Shown: one piece after another, positions 29,310 through 42,689 of the stretch
Numbering within the stretch: the first letter of the stretch is position 1
Layout: every line of letters starts with the position of its first letter
Assembly: GCF_963678185.1 (NCBI RefSeq)
Contig: NZ_OY782757.1
Coordinates: 1,499,001 to 1,563,000, forward strand
Direction of reading: 5' to 3'
Length of the DNA: 64,000 nucleotides
Source: an uncultured Tolumonas sp.
GTDB lineage: Bacteria; Pseudomonadota; Gammaproteobacteria; Enterobacterales; Aeromonadaceae
Position numbers and translations under genes: made by a program
The notes under the pieces: model-generated
What the model was told of the DNA's origin: nothing
The model's database searches: none
What the model saw: the letters and a program-made list of their open reading frames with translations, nothing else

Positions 29310-29801
29310 TTAACGGGTGTTAATGACCAAACGACTGGTCTGTTTGACCTCTTCCATCACCACATAGGTGCGCGTATCACTCACACCTGGTAAGCGCAGC
29401 AGCGTTTCACCCAACAACCGACGATATGCAGACATATCTGGCACACGCGTCTTTAACAAATAGTCGAAATCACCAGAAACTAAGTGGCATTCCTGTATTT
29501 CTTCTAAAGAAAGAACCGCTTTGTTAAATTGTTCGAATACATCCGGCGCACCTTTCTGCAGCGTGATCTCTACGAATACCAGCAGCGAGGCTTCCAGATA
29601 ATGGGGGTTAAGAATAGCGGTATAACCTTCGATAAAGCCTTGCCGTTCCAGGCGTCTTACACGCTCCAGACATGGCGTTGGGCTTAACCCCACACGTTTA
29701 GACAGCTCAACATTCGAGATGCGACCGTCTTTTTGCAGTTCATTCAGGATGTTTCTATCTATACGATCCAAATCCCTGAGTCTGATCTGTTCTTCCAGCA
29801 T
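29310..29801 (-). CDS. lrp: Leucine-responsive regulatory protein
   Basis: Lrp is a global feast/famine regulator of amino-acid metabolism. The 163-residue protein is nearly identical to E. coli Lrp from DLDRIDRNILNELQKDGRIS onward: winged-helix DNA-binding domain (about 10-70, recognition part LSPTPCLERVRRL) and the RAM ligand domain (about 75-155, with GDFDYLLKTRVPD). Only the N-terminal dozen residues differ. It is divergent from ald, a common Lrp/AsnC target arrangement, so Lrp probably controls ald. Confidence 0.97.
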   Translation of the reverse strand: MLEEQIRLRDLDRIDRNILNELQKDGRISNVELSKRVGLSPTPCLERVRRLERQGFIEGYTAILNPHYLEASLLVFVEITLQKGAPDVFEQFNKAVLSLEEIQECHLVSGDFDYLLKTRVPDMSAYRRLLGETLLRLPGVSDTRTYVVMEEVKQTSRLVINTR

Positions 29802-29827
29802 TTCCTTCCACCTTAGATATGAAACAC

Positions 29828-29840
29828 AGTGATAATCACT
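29828..29840. promoter_or_regulatory. Palindrome in the lrp-ald intergenic region
   Basis: AGTGAT-A-ATCACT is a perfect 6+6 palindrome 28 bp upstream of lrp; TATAAT-like sequence follows at about 29850. It may be an operator, possibly for Lrp, but the Lrp consensus is too loose to be sure. Confidence 0.35.
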
Positions 29841-29963
29841 ATTTGTTTTATAATGAACAAACTAAACTTTTACAAGAACATAACCATACTATGTTAACAA
29901 TTCCTTATTACCCCCTTATTAGACAAACAGAATAATCGTCTGATTTTAAAAGGAAAAACCAGT

Positions 29964-31091
29964 ATGATAATCGGAGTCCCAAAGGAAATAAAAATCCATG
30001 AATATCGCATAGGTATGACGCCAGCTAGTGTACGCGAATTGACCGCCAGAGGCCACACCGTACTAGTAGAAACTGATGCCGGTAAGGCGATTGGCTATAC
30101 AAATGAGCGCTATACCGCGGCTGGTGCGGATATTGTCAGCGATGCACACCATGTTTTTGCTGCTGCGGAGATGATTGTCAAAGTAAAAGAATTGCAAACG
30201 ACCGAACGCGCCCTGCTACGTCCAGGGCAAATTTTATTCACTTATTTACATCTGGCACCCGATCTCCCCCAAACGCAGGATCTGCTGAAAAGTGGCGCTA
30301 TCTGTATTGCCTATGAAACTGTTACCGATGATAAAGGCGGCCTTCCTTTACTTGCTCCCATGTCAGAAGTGGCAGGTCGGATGGCCATTCAGGCCGGAGC
30401 AACAGCTTTAGAAAAATCACATGGTGGTGCCGGCGTCTTATTAGGTGGCGTTCCCGGCGTCGCGCCCGCAAAAGTGGTCATTTTAGGTGGTGGTGTTGTT
30501 GGCTCGAATGCCGCACGAATTGCCATTGGTATGCGTGCTGATGTGACTGTGCTGGATAAAAACACCGATACCCTGCGTAAACTGGACAGTGAATTCAAAG
30601 GTGCCGCCAAATTGATTTATTCCACGGCGGAAACTATCGAGCATGCGGTTTTAGACGCTGATCTGGTCATTGGCGGTATTTTATTGCCGGGTGCGGCCGC
30701 GCCTAAACTCATTACTGCAGCGATGGTCAAACAGATGAAAGCCGGCTCTGCCATTGTAGATGTGGCGATCGATCAAGGCGGTTGTGCTGAAACCTCACAT
30801 GCCACGACACACAGCAACCCAACTTACATTGTGGATGATGTAGTGCATTACTGTGTTGCCAATATGCCCGGTGCCGTTGCGCGCACTGCAACACAAGCAT
30901 TAAATAACGCCACCCTGCCCTTTATTATCAAACTGGCGGAACAAGGTTATGCCGCGGCTTTAAATAATGACAAACATCTGCGTAAAGGGCTGAACGTCTT
31001 TAAAGGACAATTAACTTGTGCAGAAGTGGGACAAGCACATGGATTACCAACCATTTCAGCCGAACAGGCATTAAGCGCAGATCAAGACTGA
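29964..31091 (+). CDS. ald: Alanine dehydrogenase
   Basis: Ald interconverts L-alanine and pyruvate plus ammonia with NAD(H). The 375-residue protein begins MIIGVPKEIKIHEYRIG (family start with the substrate-binding Arg), has the catalytic K and H in VKVKE and TYLHLAPD, and the NAD-binding GGGVVGSNAARIAIG near residue 173. It is transcribed away from lrp with AGGA before the ATG. In E. coli this spot next to lrp holds no ald. In a nitrogen fixer it could assimilate or release ammonia, but that is inference. Confidence 0.96.
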   Translation: MIIGVPKEIKIHEYRIGMTPASVRELTARGHTVLVETDAGKAIGYTNERYTAAGADIVSDAHHVFAAAEMIVKVKELQTTERALLRPGQILFTYLHLAPDLPQTQDLLKSGAICIAYETVTDDKGGLPLLAPMSEVAGRMAIQAGATALEKSHGGAGVLLGGVPGVAPAKVVILGGGVVGSNAARIAIGMRADVTVLDKNTDTLRKLDSEFKGAAKLIYSTAETIEHAVLDADLVIGGILLPGAAAPKLITAAMVKQMKAGSAIVDVAIDQGGCAETSHATTHSNPTYIVDDVVHYCVANMPGAVARTATQALNNATLPFIIKLAEQGYAAALNNDKHLRKGLNVFKGQLTCAEVGQAHGLPTISAEQALSADQD

Positions 31092-31266
31092 ATTAAGAGA
31101 AAGACCGGCTTAATAGGTCGATGAGCAGATAAATTGTATTTTTTCTGCTCATTTTTCCGCTGCTTATACATAATTAGTCTTTAATAGATAAAACCGATTG
31201 GAGTAATCGGTTTCTCCTGCTTTACCCCATCGGTATCATTTCCTATTATCTCGTCAATATTCATAA

Positions 31267-32235
<969 letters not shown>

Positions 32236-32254
32236 CGTTTTCTGGTCTGATGAG

Positions 32255-32281
32255 AATGCCGCAGAATGCGGCATTTTTTAT
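32255..32281 (+). terminator. Terminator after trxB
   Basis: AATGCCGC / GCGGCATT with a 4-nt loop (AGAAT region) followed by TTTTATT. Confidence 0.85.
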
Positions 32282-32351
32282 TGCTGCGAGATCACGCCAT
32301 GACAAAACCGGCCATGCTGGTTATTATCAAATGAACGCATCTTAAAAATGA

Positions 32352-33061
32352 ATGCAGTTAATGACGAGTTATCTGACAGAATTGGACTCCACACTCTATT
32401 TTCCTTCACCGGAAGAAGCATTAGAGGAACCGAATGGGCTGTTAGCCATTGGTGGTGACCTGTCACCCTCCCGATTATTAACCGCCTATTACAATGGCAT
32501 ATTCCCTTGGTATAACGCATACCAGCCTATTTTGTGGTGGTCGCCTGATCCGCGTGGCGTATTGCCCACCGATCAAATCCATATCAGCCGTACCCTCAAA
32601 AAAGTGCTGCATAAAACTTCGCTGCGCTTTACCGTGAATCAGGCCTTTATGCAGGTGGTAACGGAATGTGCAGCACCGCGCCGGTATTCCGAGGACACCT
32701 GGATCACCAGTGAATTTATGCGGTCGTATGCAATATTGCATGAGATGAAACAGGCGCATTCCATCGAAGTATGGGAGAACGAGCAACTGGTTGGTGGTTT
32801 ATATGGCATCAGTATTGGCAAACTGTTTTGTGGTGAATCGATGTTCCATCACCGACCCGATGCGTCCAAAATGGCCTTGGTAGCTTTATGCCGCCATCTC
32901 GCCCGTTATGAAGCGCCACTGATCGATTGTCAGATGCAAAATGAATATCTCGCCACCATGGGGGTACAAGAGTGGCCGCGCGCTGATTTTTTACACCAGT
33001 TAGCGCTGTTACGTGAACAATCCTTCCCCGATGAATGCTGGCAACCACAGGTAGTAACGTT

Positions 33062-33065
<4 letters not shown>
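32352..33065 (+). CDS. aat: Leucyl/phenylalanyl-tRNA--protein transferase
   Basis: Aat adds Leu or Phe to N-terminal Arg/Lys proteins, creating N-degrons for ClpS-ClpAP. The 237-residue protein shows FPSPEEAL, EPNGLLAIGGDLSPSRLL, GIFPWYN, WWSPDPRGVL and GGLYGISIGKLFCGESMF, all family hallmarks. Two in-frame ATGs (32352 and 32361) are near each other; neither has a strong Shine-Dalgarno. It overlaps bpt by four bases (ATGA). The N-end rule partners clpA and clpS lie just downstream. Confidence 0.95.
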
Positions 33066-34061
<996 letters not shown>

Positions 34062-34073
34062 GATCCAGATAGA

Positions 34074-34105
34074 AAAAAGCCCCAGCATCAATCCGGGGCT
34101 TTTTC
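34074..34105. terminator. Terminator between convergent infA and clpA
   Basis: AAAAGCCCC / GGGGCTTTT with an 11-nt loop, T-run on plus and A-run upstream, so it can serve both genes. Confidence 0.85.
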
Positions 34106-34125
34106 TTTTTGGTCTTTACGCACGT

Positions 34126-36402
34126 TTACGGCTGCAAGACACTCTCTTTGTTCGGTGTAAAATGGAACTTGAGTTTGTCATCCTGCAAGTCGACTTTCAC
34201 TACACCGCCTGCAACTAACTCGCCGAACAGCAGTTCGTTGGCCAGCGGTTTCTTCATTTGCTCCTGGATCACGCGTCCCATTGGACGAGCGCCCATAGCT
34301 TTGTCGTAACCTTTTTCTGCCAGCCAGTTGCGAGCAGCAGAGGTCACTTCCAGCGAGACGCCTTTGACATCCAGTTGTGCCTGCAACTCAACGATAAACT
34401 TATCCACGACCTGGTGGATCACATCCATATCCAAGTGGTTAAACCAGATCACGTTATCTAAGCGGTTACGGAACTCGGGTGAGAAAGTTCGATTAATTTC
34501 CGACATCGCATCATGGGTGTGATCCTGATTTTGGAAACCAATCGATTTACGCTGGGTTTCCTGTACCCCGCAATTGGTCGTCATGACCAGCACGACGTTA
34601 CGGAAATCGGCCTTACGGCCGTTGTTATCCGTCAGCGTGCCGTTATCCATAACCTGCAACAGCAGATTAAAGACATCCGAATGTGCCTTTTCAATTTCAT
34701 CCAGCAACACCACACAATGTGGCTGTTTGATAACCGCATCGGTCAGCAAGCCACCCTGTTCATAACCAACATAACCTGGTGGTGCGCCGATCAGACGGGA
34801 TACGGTATGCCGTTCCATATATTCCGACATATCAAAGCGCAGCAGTTCAATACCCAGCGCTTTAGCCAACTGCAGCGTGACTTCGGTTTTACCCACCCCG
34901 GTTGGGCCGGCAAACAGGAACGAACCAACCGGACGACGTTCATTCCCCAAGCCGGAACGACTCAGGCGAATGGCATCAGTCAGCACTTCAATGGCTTTAT
35001 CCTGCCCGAACACCACCATCTTCAGATTACGTTCCAGATTGCGCAAGGTATCGCGATCACTTGAAGAAACTGATTTTTCCGGAATACGGGCGATCTTGGC
35101 CACGATCGCTTCGATATCCGGCACATTGATCACTTTCTTACGTTTGCTCGGTGGCAACAAGCGCTGGCTGGCACCGACCTCGTCAATCACATCAATGGCT
35201 TTATCCGGCAGATGACGATCGTTGATATATTTCGCTGCCAATTCGGCTGCGGCACGCAGTGCTTTATTGGTATAACGCACATGGTGATGTTCTTCGTAGC
35301 GTGGTTTTAAGCCCATCAGGATCTTGGTCGTGTCATCGATGGATGGTTCCACCACATCAATTTTCTGGAACCGACGTGCCAGCGCATGATCTTTTTCAAA
35401 GACCTGCGAATATTCCTGATAAGTCGTTGAACCCATGCAACGCAGCTGACCGGACGAGAGGATCGGTTTGATCAGATTGGCGGCATCCAACTGCCCGCCA
35501 GACGCAGCCCCTGCCCCGATGATGGTGTGGATCTCATCGATAAACAGGATCGCGCCTTTTTCGCGCTCTAATTGCTTGAGCACGGCTTTAAAGCGTTTTT
35601 CAAAATCACCGCGATATTTAGTCCCCGCCAGCAGTGAGCCCATATCCAGTGAATACACAGTGTTATCGGCAATTACTTCCGGCACATCGCCATGCACAAT
35701 CCGGTAGGCTAAACCTTCGGCAATCGCGGTTTTACCCACCCCAGCTTCGCCCACCAGCAGCGGGTTATTTTTACGGCGACGACATAAAATCTGAATGGCA
35801 CGATTTACCTCAGCATCACGACCAATCAACGGGTCAATATTGCCTTCAACCACTTTCAAATTCAGATTCGTAACAAAATTTTCAATTTGGTTAGCGGCGG
35901 CTTCTTCACTCATGCCCTCGCCGTCACCGGCATTGTGACCAGACTGGCCATCATCCTGCTGTGGCACATCTTTGCGCACGCCGTGCGAAATATAGTTCAC
36001 CACATCTAAACGGTTGATATCGGCTTTTTTCAGGAAATAGACGGCTTGTGATTCCTGTTCGCTGAAAATAGCGACCAGAACGTTGGCACCAAACACTTCG
36101 TTGTGGCCGGAGGATTGCACATGGAATACGGCACGTTGCAATACACGTTGGAAACCGAGAGTTGGCTGTGTATCCCGCTCTGCCTCTTCCAGAGGGATCA
36201 GCGGTGTGGTCTGCTCCAGAAAAACGGTTAATTCTCTGCGCAGTTGATCAACTTCAGCACCACATGCCAGTAGTGCATCGCGGGCGGAATGGTTATCGAT
36301 TAATGCCAGCAACAAATGCTCGACCGTCATAAATTCATGACGCGCTTCTCTTGCCGACTTGAATGCCTGGTTTATCGATTTTTCCAGTTCTTTGTTTAGC
36401 AT
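34126..36402 (-). CDS. clpA: ATP-dependent Clp protease ATP-binding subunit ClpA
   Basis: ClpA unfolds substrates, including ClpS-delivered N-degron proteins, and feeds them to ClpP. The 758-residue protein has the N-domain (1-145), AAA-1 with Walker A GEAGVGKT and AAA-2 with GPTGVGKT, and the ClpP-docking loop region near I-G-F (KSIGFQNQ). I start at MLNKELEKSI (36402), preceded by GAGGTG; the frame runs six codons further up without conservation. clpS lies just upstream, 53 bp away, as in E. coli. Confidence 0.97.
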   Translation of the reverse strand: MLNKELEKSINQAFKSAREARHEFMTVEHLLLALIDNHSARDALLACGAEVDQLRRELTVFLEQTTPLIPLEEAERDTQPTLGFQRVLQRAVFHVQSSGHNEVFGANVLVAIFSEQESQAVYFLKKADINRLDVVNYISHGVRKDVPQQDDGQSGHNAGDGEGMSEEAAANQIENFVTNLNLKVVEGNIDPLIGRDAEVNRAIQILCRRRKNNPLLVGEAGVGKTAIAEGLAYRIVHGDVPEVIADNTVYSLDMGSLLAGTKYRGDFEKRFKAVLKQLEREKGAILFIDEIHTIIGAGAASGGQLDAANLIKPILSSGQLRCMGSTTYQEYSQVFEKDHALARRFQKIDVVEPSIDDTTKILMGLKPRYEEHHHVRYTNKALRAAAELAAKYINDRHLPDKAIDVIDEVGASQRLLPPSKRKKVINVPDIEAIVAKIARIPEKSVSSSDRDTLRNLERNLKMVVFGQDKAIEVLTDAIRLSRSGLGNERRPVGSFLFAGPTGVGKTEVTLQLAKALGIELLRFDMSEYMERHTVSRLIGAPPGYVGYEQGGLLTDAVIKQPHCVVLLDEIEKAHSDVFNLLLQVMDNGTLTDNNGRKADFRNVVLVMTTNCGVQETQRKSIGFQNQDHTHDAMSEINRTFSPEFRNRLDNVIWFNHLDMDVIHQVVDKFIVELQAQLDVKGVSLEVTSAARNWLAEKGYDKAMGARPMGRVIQEQMKKPLANELLFGELVAGGVVKVDLQDDKLKFHFTPNKESVLQP

Positions 36403-36455
36403 GGGCACCTCCCAAACCAACTGACGACAACGCTATGCAAGGTACCTGCTGATCT

Positions 36456-36770
36456 TCAGGCTTGTTCCATAATACACAGCAACGGATGTTCATGCTTACG
36501 AGCGTAACGGTTCACTTGATCAACTTTTGTTTCTGCTATATCTGCAGTATAGACGCCACAAATTCCTTTGCCGTCATAGTGCACAGCCAGCATGACCTGA
36601 GTCGCCTTTTCCATATCCATATGGAAAAAACGCTGTAAAACCTCGACCACAAAATCCATCGGGGTGTAATCATCATTCATCAACACCACTTTATACATGG
36701 CGGGTGGCTGGATTTTAGTTTTGCTCTCATCCACCGTTTCGGGTGTAGGTGAGACACGCGTTTTGCTCAT
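36456..36770 (-). CDS. clpS: ClpAP adaptor protein ClpS
   Basis: ClpS binds N-degron substrates and hands them to ClpA. The 104-residue protein contains the binding-pocket sequence [14 protein letters not shown] and the conserved helix [11 protein letters not shown], with the His pocket region [11 protein letters not shown]. The N-terminal extension is flexible and charged. It is transcribed with clpA and is divergent from cspD. Confidence 0.96.
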   Translation of the reverse strand: MSKTRVSPTPETVDESKTKIQPPAMYKVVLMNDDYTPMDFVVEVLQRFFHMDMEKATQVMLAVHYDGKGICGVYTADIAETKVDQVNRYARKHEHPLLCIMEQA

Positions 36771-36984
36771 TTCCGACTACCTTTTTCTTTCATTACTACC
36801 GAGATAAGAATAGTTGTCAATATACTATTTGAATTAGATCTTGCTTTAGATATCTGCTACTTGACTCATCAACTTTTTACACTAGATTGATGAATTGGTG
36901 AGCAGCTGAACAGACGATATCACTGTCAGCAGTGTGATCATCTAGCGGCGTTTAAGGTAATTTCATCTTTGAGGACGTAGATGT

Positions 36985-37203
36985 ATGGCTACTGGAACCG
37001 TAAAGTGGTTTAACAATGCGAAAGGATTTGGCTTCATCTGCCCGGATGAGGGCGGTGATGATATTTTTGCTCATTACTCCACTATTGATATGAATGGGTA
37101 CAAAACGCTGAAAGCGGGGCAGCCTGTAGAGTTTGAACTACAAGCCGGGCCTAAAGGCTCACATGCAACCAGCATTGTGCCTAATTCATCCCAGGAATCA
37201 TAA
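36985..37203 (+). CDS. cspD: Cold-shock-like protein CspD
   Basis: This 72-aa cold-shock-domain protein has RNP1 KGFGFICP and RNP2-like DIFAHYS. The position divergent from clpS and the sequence (NGYKTLKAGQPVEFELQAGPKG) match CspD, the stationary-phase inhibitor of replication, rather than CspA. GAGG lies upstream and a strong terminator follows. Confidence 0.93.
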   Translation: MATGTVKWFNNAKGFGFICPDEGGDDIFAHYSTIDMNGYKTLKAGQPVEFELQAGPKGSHATSIVPNSSQES

Positions 37204-37232
37204 TTAGAAACACGGGATGTACGCGCTAAATA

Positions 37233-37268
37233 GAGAAGCGGGAACTGATGTTCCCGCTTCTGTTTTTT
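37233..37268 (+). terminator. Terminator after cspD
   Basis: GAAGCGGGAAC / GTTCCCGCTTC stem, followed by TGTTTTTT. Confidence 0.88.
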
Positions 37269-37272
37269 GCTG

Positions 37273-37306
37273 TTTAAAAATCACGACTCGCGCCATGATT
37301 TTTAAA
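37273..37306 (-). terminator. Hairpin downstream of icd
   Basis: TTTAAAAATCA (37273-37283) is the exact complement of 37296-37306, five bases past the icd stop on the minus strand. The U-rich part lies inside the stem, so it may terminate icd or stabilise its 3' end. Confidence 0.55.
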
Positions 37307-37310
37307 CCAA

Positions 37311-38564
37311 TTACATCTGGCTGATCATGTCATCAGCAAATTCAGAGCATTTACGCAGTGTGGCGCCGTCCATCAGACGTTCAAAGTCATAAGTCACGGT
37401 CTTGTTACGGATCGCACCTTCCATGCCTTTCACGATCAGATCGGCTGCTTCAACCCAGCCCAGATGACGCAGCATCATTTCTGCTGACAGGATCAGTGAA
37501 CCAGGGTTAACTTTATCCTGACCCGCATATTTTGGCGCAGTGCCGTGAGTCGCTTCAAACAATGCAACAGTGTCACCGATGTTGGCGCCTGGCGCGATAC
37601 CGATACCACCCACCTGTGCCGCCAGTGCATCAGAGATGTAGTCACCGTTCAGGTTCATGGTGGCGATAACGTCATATTCTGCTGGGCGCAGCAGGATCTG
37701 TTGCAGGAACGCGTCAGCAATCACGTCTTTAACGATGATGTTTTTGCCGGTGTTCGGGTTTTTGAACTGGCACCATGGGCCGCCATCAATCAGTTCTGCA
37801 CCGAACTCTTCACGCGCTAACTGGTAACCCCAGTCTTTGAATGCACCTTCGGTGAATTTCATGATGTTGCCTTTGTGTACCAAAGTCAGTGAGTCACGGT
37901 CATTGTCGATCACATACTGCAGCGCAGCACGCACCAGACGCTGTGTACCTTCCGCAGACATTGGTTTAACACCGATACCGCAGTTGTCTGGGAAACGGAT
38001 CTTGGTAACGCCCATTTCAGTGCGCAGGAACTCGATCACTTTTTTCGCCTCGGCAGAGTCAGCTTTCCACTCGATACCGGCGTAGATGTCTTCAGCATTT
38101 TCACGGAAGATCACCATGTCAGTCAGCTCTGGCTGTTTAACTGGGCTTGGAGTGCCTTCGTAATAACGAACTGGGCGCAGACAAACGTACAGATCCAGTT
38201 CCTGACGCAGTGCAACGTTCAATGAACGGATGCCACCGCCAACTGGTGTAGTCAGTGGGCCTTTGATACCGACGTGGTATTCACGCATGGCATCTAACGT
38301 TTCGGCTGGCAACCAAACATCATCACCGTAAACTTTGGTTGATTTCTCACCGGTGTAGATTTCCATCCAGGAGATTTTCTTTTCACCTTTGTAGGCTTTC
38401 TCAACAGCGGCATCCACTACTTTCAGCATGGCCGGAGTCACATCAACACCGATACCATCACCCTCGATAAAAGGGATGATTGGATTGTTCGGTACCACCA
38501 GCTTGCCCGTGGCGTCTAAAGAAATTTTTTCGCCTGTAGCGGGTACAACGATTTTACTTTCCAT
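37311..38564 (-). CDS. icd: Isocitrate dehydrogenase (NADP+)
   Basis: Icd oxidises isocitrate to 2-oxoglutarate in the TCA cycle and supplies NADPH. The 417-residue protein matches E. coli Icd: [15 protein letters not shown], the substrate and phosphorylation-site loop [13 protein letters not shown] (the Ser modified by AceK in E. coli), and [24 protein letters not shown] in the NADP/metal region. It is convergent with cspD and divergent from nudJ, the usual arrangement. Confidence 0.97.
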   Translation of the reverse strand: MESKIVVPATGEKISLDATGKLVVPNNPIIPFIEGDGIGVDVTPAMLKVVDAAVEKAYKGEKKISWMEIYTGEKSTKVYGDDVWLPAETLDAMREYHVGIKGPLTTPVGGGIRSLNVALRQELDLYVCLRPVRYYEGTPSPVKQPELTDMVIFRENAEDIYAGIEWKADSAEAKKVIEFLRTEMGVTKIRFPDNCGIGVKPMSAEGTQRLVRAALQYVIDNDRDSLTLVHKGNIMKFTEGAFKDWGYQLAREEFGAELIDGGPWCQFKNPNTGKNIIVKDVIADAFLQQILLRPAEYDVIATMNLNGDYISDALAAQVGGIGIAPGANIGDTVALFEATHGTAPKYAGQDKVNPGSLILSAEMMLRHLGWVEAADLIVKGMEGAIRNKTVTYDFERLMDGATLRKCSEFADDMISQM

Positions 38565-38831
38565 CTGTGTCTCCTGACTTCCGGTTTATTGTCTCGCCTG
38601 AACTAACCTGCACCAGCGGCAAGGTACGTCGTTGGTTAGTCATGCACACTTTTCAAATTATTTTTGTGACCGTCATCTTAGCCCATCGCTGCATTTCTGC
38701 AAACGGCGTCAGGGCGCCAGAACGCTGATTTCATGAAAACAAAATACATTTAATCAGTTTGTTGGGCACAGTGAAGGATGACGGCACGACAGCAAATCAG
38801 GTAATCTATAGCTGTTTTCTGAGGAGTTCGC

Positions 38832-39287
38832 ATGACTTTTCGTCCCAATGTAACGGTTGCTGCCGTTATTCGCTTTGAAGATCGCTTCTTGTTGGTTGAG
38901 GAGATGGATCGTCGTCGACATGTTTTTAATCAGCCGGCAGGTCATCTGGAGTTTGGTGAATCTATTTATCAGGCTGCTTGCCGCGAAATTAAAGAAGAGA
39001 CCGGATTAACCTTAGCGCCGGATGGCTGGTTGGGTACTTATATGTATTCCAGCCCTTACCGTAAGCTGACTTATCTGCGTTTTTGTTTTTATTGCGAATT
39101 AACCGAAGCACCGGGCGAACATTATCCGCAAGATCCGGATAACGACATTCTGGCTTGTCACTGGAAAACCATGGATGAGATCCGCGCGTTAGGTCGCCAA
39201 TTGCGCAGCCCGCTGGTGATGGAATGTTTTAATGATTATCTGGCTGGTGTGCGATTACCGCTTTCAGCACTAAAAGATCGCCGCTGA
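38832..39287 (+). CDS. nudJ: Phosphatase NudJ (Nudix family)
   Basis: The Nudix box is complete (GHLEFGESIYQAACREIKEETGL in two halves, residues about 37-59), with the catalytic Glu pair. NudJ hydrolyses HMP-PP and nucleoside di/triphosphates. Its 151 aa length, the start MTFRPNVTVAAVI and the place before mnmA-hflD-purB match E. coli NudJ. GAGGAG lies before the ATG. Confidence 0.93.
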   Translation: MTFRPNVTVAAVIRFEDRFLLVEEMDRRRHVFNQPAGHLEFGESIYQAACREIKEETGLTLAPDGWLGTYMYSSPYRKLTYLRFCFYCELTEAPGEHYPQDPDNDILACHWKTMDEIRALGRQLRSPLVMECFNDYLAGVRLPLSALKDRR

Positions 39288-39366
39288 GGTTATCCCCTTG
39301 GGTATAGGCTTAATGTTGCTTTTTTGCTAAAATAAGCGCCGATTTTCCATCTTTACTGATATCCCG

Positions 39367-40476
39367 ATGACAAACAACAGCCAAATCAAAGTCATCGTCG
39401 GCATGTCCGGCGGTGTAGACTCTTCCGTTTCAGCGTATTTGCTTCAGCAACAAGGCTATCAGGTCGAAGGCCTGTTCATGAAAAACTGGGAAGAGGATGA
39501 TTCAGACGAGTACTGCTCTGCCGCGACCGATCTGGCCGATGCCCAGGCTGTTTGTGACAAACTCGGGATCAAACTGCATACCGTGAATTTTGCTGCCGAA
39601 TATTGGGATAACGTCTTTGAGCTGTTCTTAGCTGAATACAAAGCCGGTCGCACGCCAAACCCGGATATTCTGTGCAACAAAGAGATCAAATTTAAGGCGT
39701 TTTTGGAGTTTGCAGCCGAAGACTTAGGTGCTGACTATATTGCTACCGGCCATTATGTGCGCCGGGATGACAGCACCGGTCAAGCGCGTTTGTTGCGGGG
39801 TTTGGATAACAACAAAGACCAGAGTTATTTCCTCTACACCTTAAGTTCAAAACAGATCGCACAAAGCCTGTTCCCGGTGGGTGATTTAGAGAAACCAGCC
39901 GTTCGTGCGATTGCAGAACAGTTAGGTTTAGCCACGGCGAAGAAAAAAGACAGTACCGGTATCTGTTTTATCGGCGAGCGGAAATTTACAGAATTCTTAG
40001 GCCGTTATTTGCCAGCGCAACCCGGCGTTATCGAAACCGTTGATGGCAAAGTAATTGGTGAACATCAGGGCTTGATGTACCACACACTCGGCCAGCGCAA
40101 AGGTTTGGGTATCGGTGGTTTAAAAGACGGCGATGAAAACCCATGGTATGTGGTGGACAAAGACGTTGCCCGTAACGTGTTGATTGTCGCGCAGGGTCAT
40201 GATCACCCTCGCCTGTTCTCCGATGGTCTGATCGCCAAACAGCTGGATTGGGTTGACCGTCAGGTGCGTCGTGAGCCGTTTGATTGTGTCGTGAAAACCC
40301 GTTATCGCCAACAGGATATTCCTTGTCATGTTGAGTCGTTAGATGACGAAACCATTAAAGTGACATTTGCATCGCCACAAGCTGCTGTCACCCCAGGCCA
40401 GTCTGCTGTGTTTTATCTGGGTGATGAATGTTTGGGTGGCGGTATCATTGAACAACGATTTTCCGGGAGTGTGTAG
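39367..40476 (+). CDS. mnmA: tRNA-specific 2-thiouridylase MnmA
   Basis: MnmA puts sulfur on U34 of Glu, Gln and Lys tRNAs. The 369-aa protein has the PP-loop [11 protein letters not shown] near residue 13, the catalytic Cys in [12 protein letters not shown] and the second Cys in [12 protein letters not shown], and [10 protein letters not shown]. It is followed two bases later by hflD. Gln tRNAs, one of its substrates, form the array at 22.3 kb. Confidence 0.97.
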   Translation: MTNNSQIKVIVGMSGGVDSSVSAYLLQQQGYQVEGLFMKNWEEDDSDEYCSAATDLADAQAVCDKLGIKLHTVNFAAEYWDNVFELFLAEYKAGRTPNPDILCNKEIKFKAFLEFAAEDLGADYIATGHYVRRDDSTGQARLLRGLDNNKDQSYFLYTLSSKQIAQSLFPVGDLEKPAVRAIAEQLGLATAKKKDSTGICFIGERKFTEFLGRYLPAQPGVIETVDGKVIGEHQGLMYHTLGQRKGLGIGGLKDGDENPWYVVDKDVARNVLIVAQGHDHPRLFSDGLIAKQLDWVDRQVRREPFDCVVKTRYRQQDIPCHVESLDDETIKVTFASPQAAVTPGQSAVFYLGDECLGGGIIEQRFSGSV

Positions 40477-40478
40477 CC

Positions 40479-41102
40479 ATGCGTAATAAGCAGGCAGTAC
40501 AAACCATGGCACTGGCAGCTGTCTGCCAGGCCGCTTGGTTAGTACAACAAGTCGCACGACACGGCAGTTGCGATGAAGAGTCTATGCGCTGCCTGTTGCA
40601 GGGGATCTTAGTGACTGATCCTGATAAAGCGGAGTCTGTTTATCCGAATCATGCGCTATTGCGTAATGGTTATTCCACATTAGTAGAGCAACTGGGCAAT
40701 AACCGTAACCCGAAAAATGTGGAATTGACCCGCTATGTCATCGGCATGGTTGCGCTGGAACGCAAATTAAGTGGTAAGCGCCGCGTATTATCCGTACTCG
40801 GTGAGCGTGTAGGCCAGATCAAGCGTCAGGCTCTGCATTTTGATCTGATGGCTGATACCGTATTAGGTAATCTGGCCGGAATTTACAGCGACGTTATCAG
40901 TAATCTGGGCCCCCGTATCCAGGTTTCCGGTGCGCCGCTTTATTTACAGCAACCGCAGGTGCAGCACAAAATCCGCGCGTTGTTGCTTGCCGGGATTCGG
41001 GCCTGTGTGCTCTGGCGACAGCTGGGAGGCCGTCGTCGTCATATCCTGTTTTTCCGTAAAAAAGTCATTGCCGCTGCCGAAGCTGCTTTGCGCCAACTTT
41101 AA
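40479..41102 (+). CDS. hflD: High-frequency lysogenization protein HflD homologue
   Basis: The 207-residue all-helical protein matches HflD, a membrane-associated protein that in E. coli affects lambda CII. It shows the family segments LAAVCQAAWLVQQVARHG, NPKNVELTRYVIGM and RALLLAGIRACVLWRQLGG RRR. It is invariably between mnmA and purB. Its native role is unclear. Confidence 0.93.
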   Translation: MRNKQAVQTMALAAVCQAAWLVQQVARHGSCDEESMRCLLQGILVTDPDKAESVYPNHALLRNGYSTLVEQLGNNRNPKNVELTRYVIGMVALERKLSGKRRVLSVLGERVGQIKRQALHFDLMADTVLGNLAGIYSDVISNLGPRIQVSGAPLYLQQPQVQHKIRALLLAGIRACVLWRQLGGRRRHILFFRKKVIAAAEAALRQL

Positions 41103-41114
41103 TCTTATCAGTGA

Positions 41115-42509
<1,395 letters not shown>

Positions 42510-42550
42510 GCTCATCAGACATAAAACCCGTAATTTATTGATTTATTTGG

Positions 42551-42574
42551 AAGCACGCTTCGGCGTGCTTTTTT
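42551..42574 (+). terminator. Terminator after purB
   Basis: AAGCACGC / GCGTGCTT with a 4-nt TTCG loop, followed by TTTT. Confidence 0.88.
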
Positions 42575-42689
42575 GATCACAATTTAAATTTCCTAAAAAC
42601 CTGCGCTCGGGATAAAAATTTATGGCAAGCAAGAAAGGAACTAAATACCTATTCCAGGGTCTGATCTTTCGACCAAAATTGAACAATCC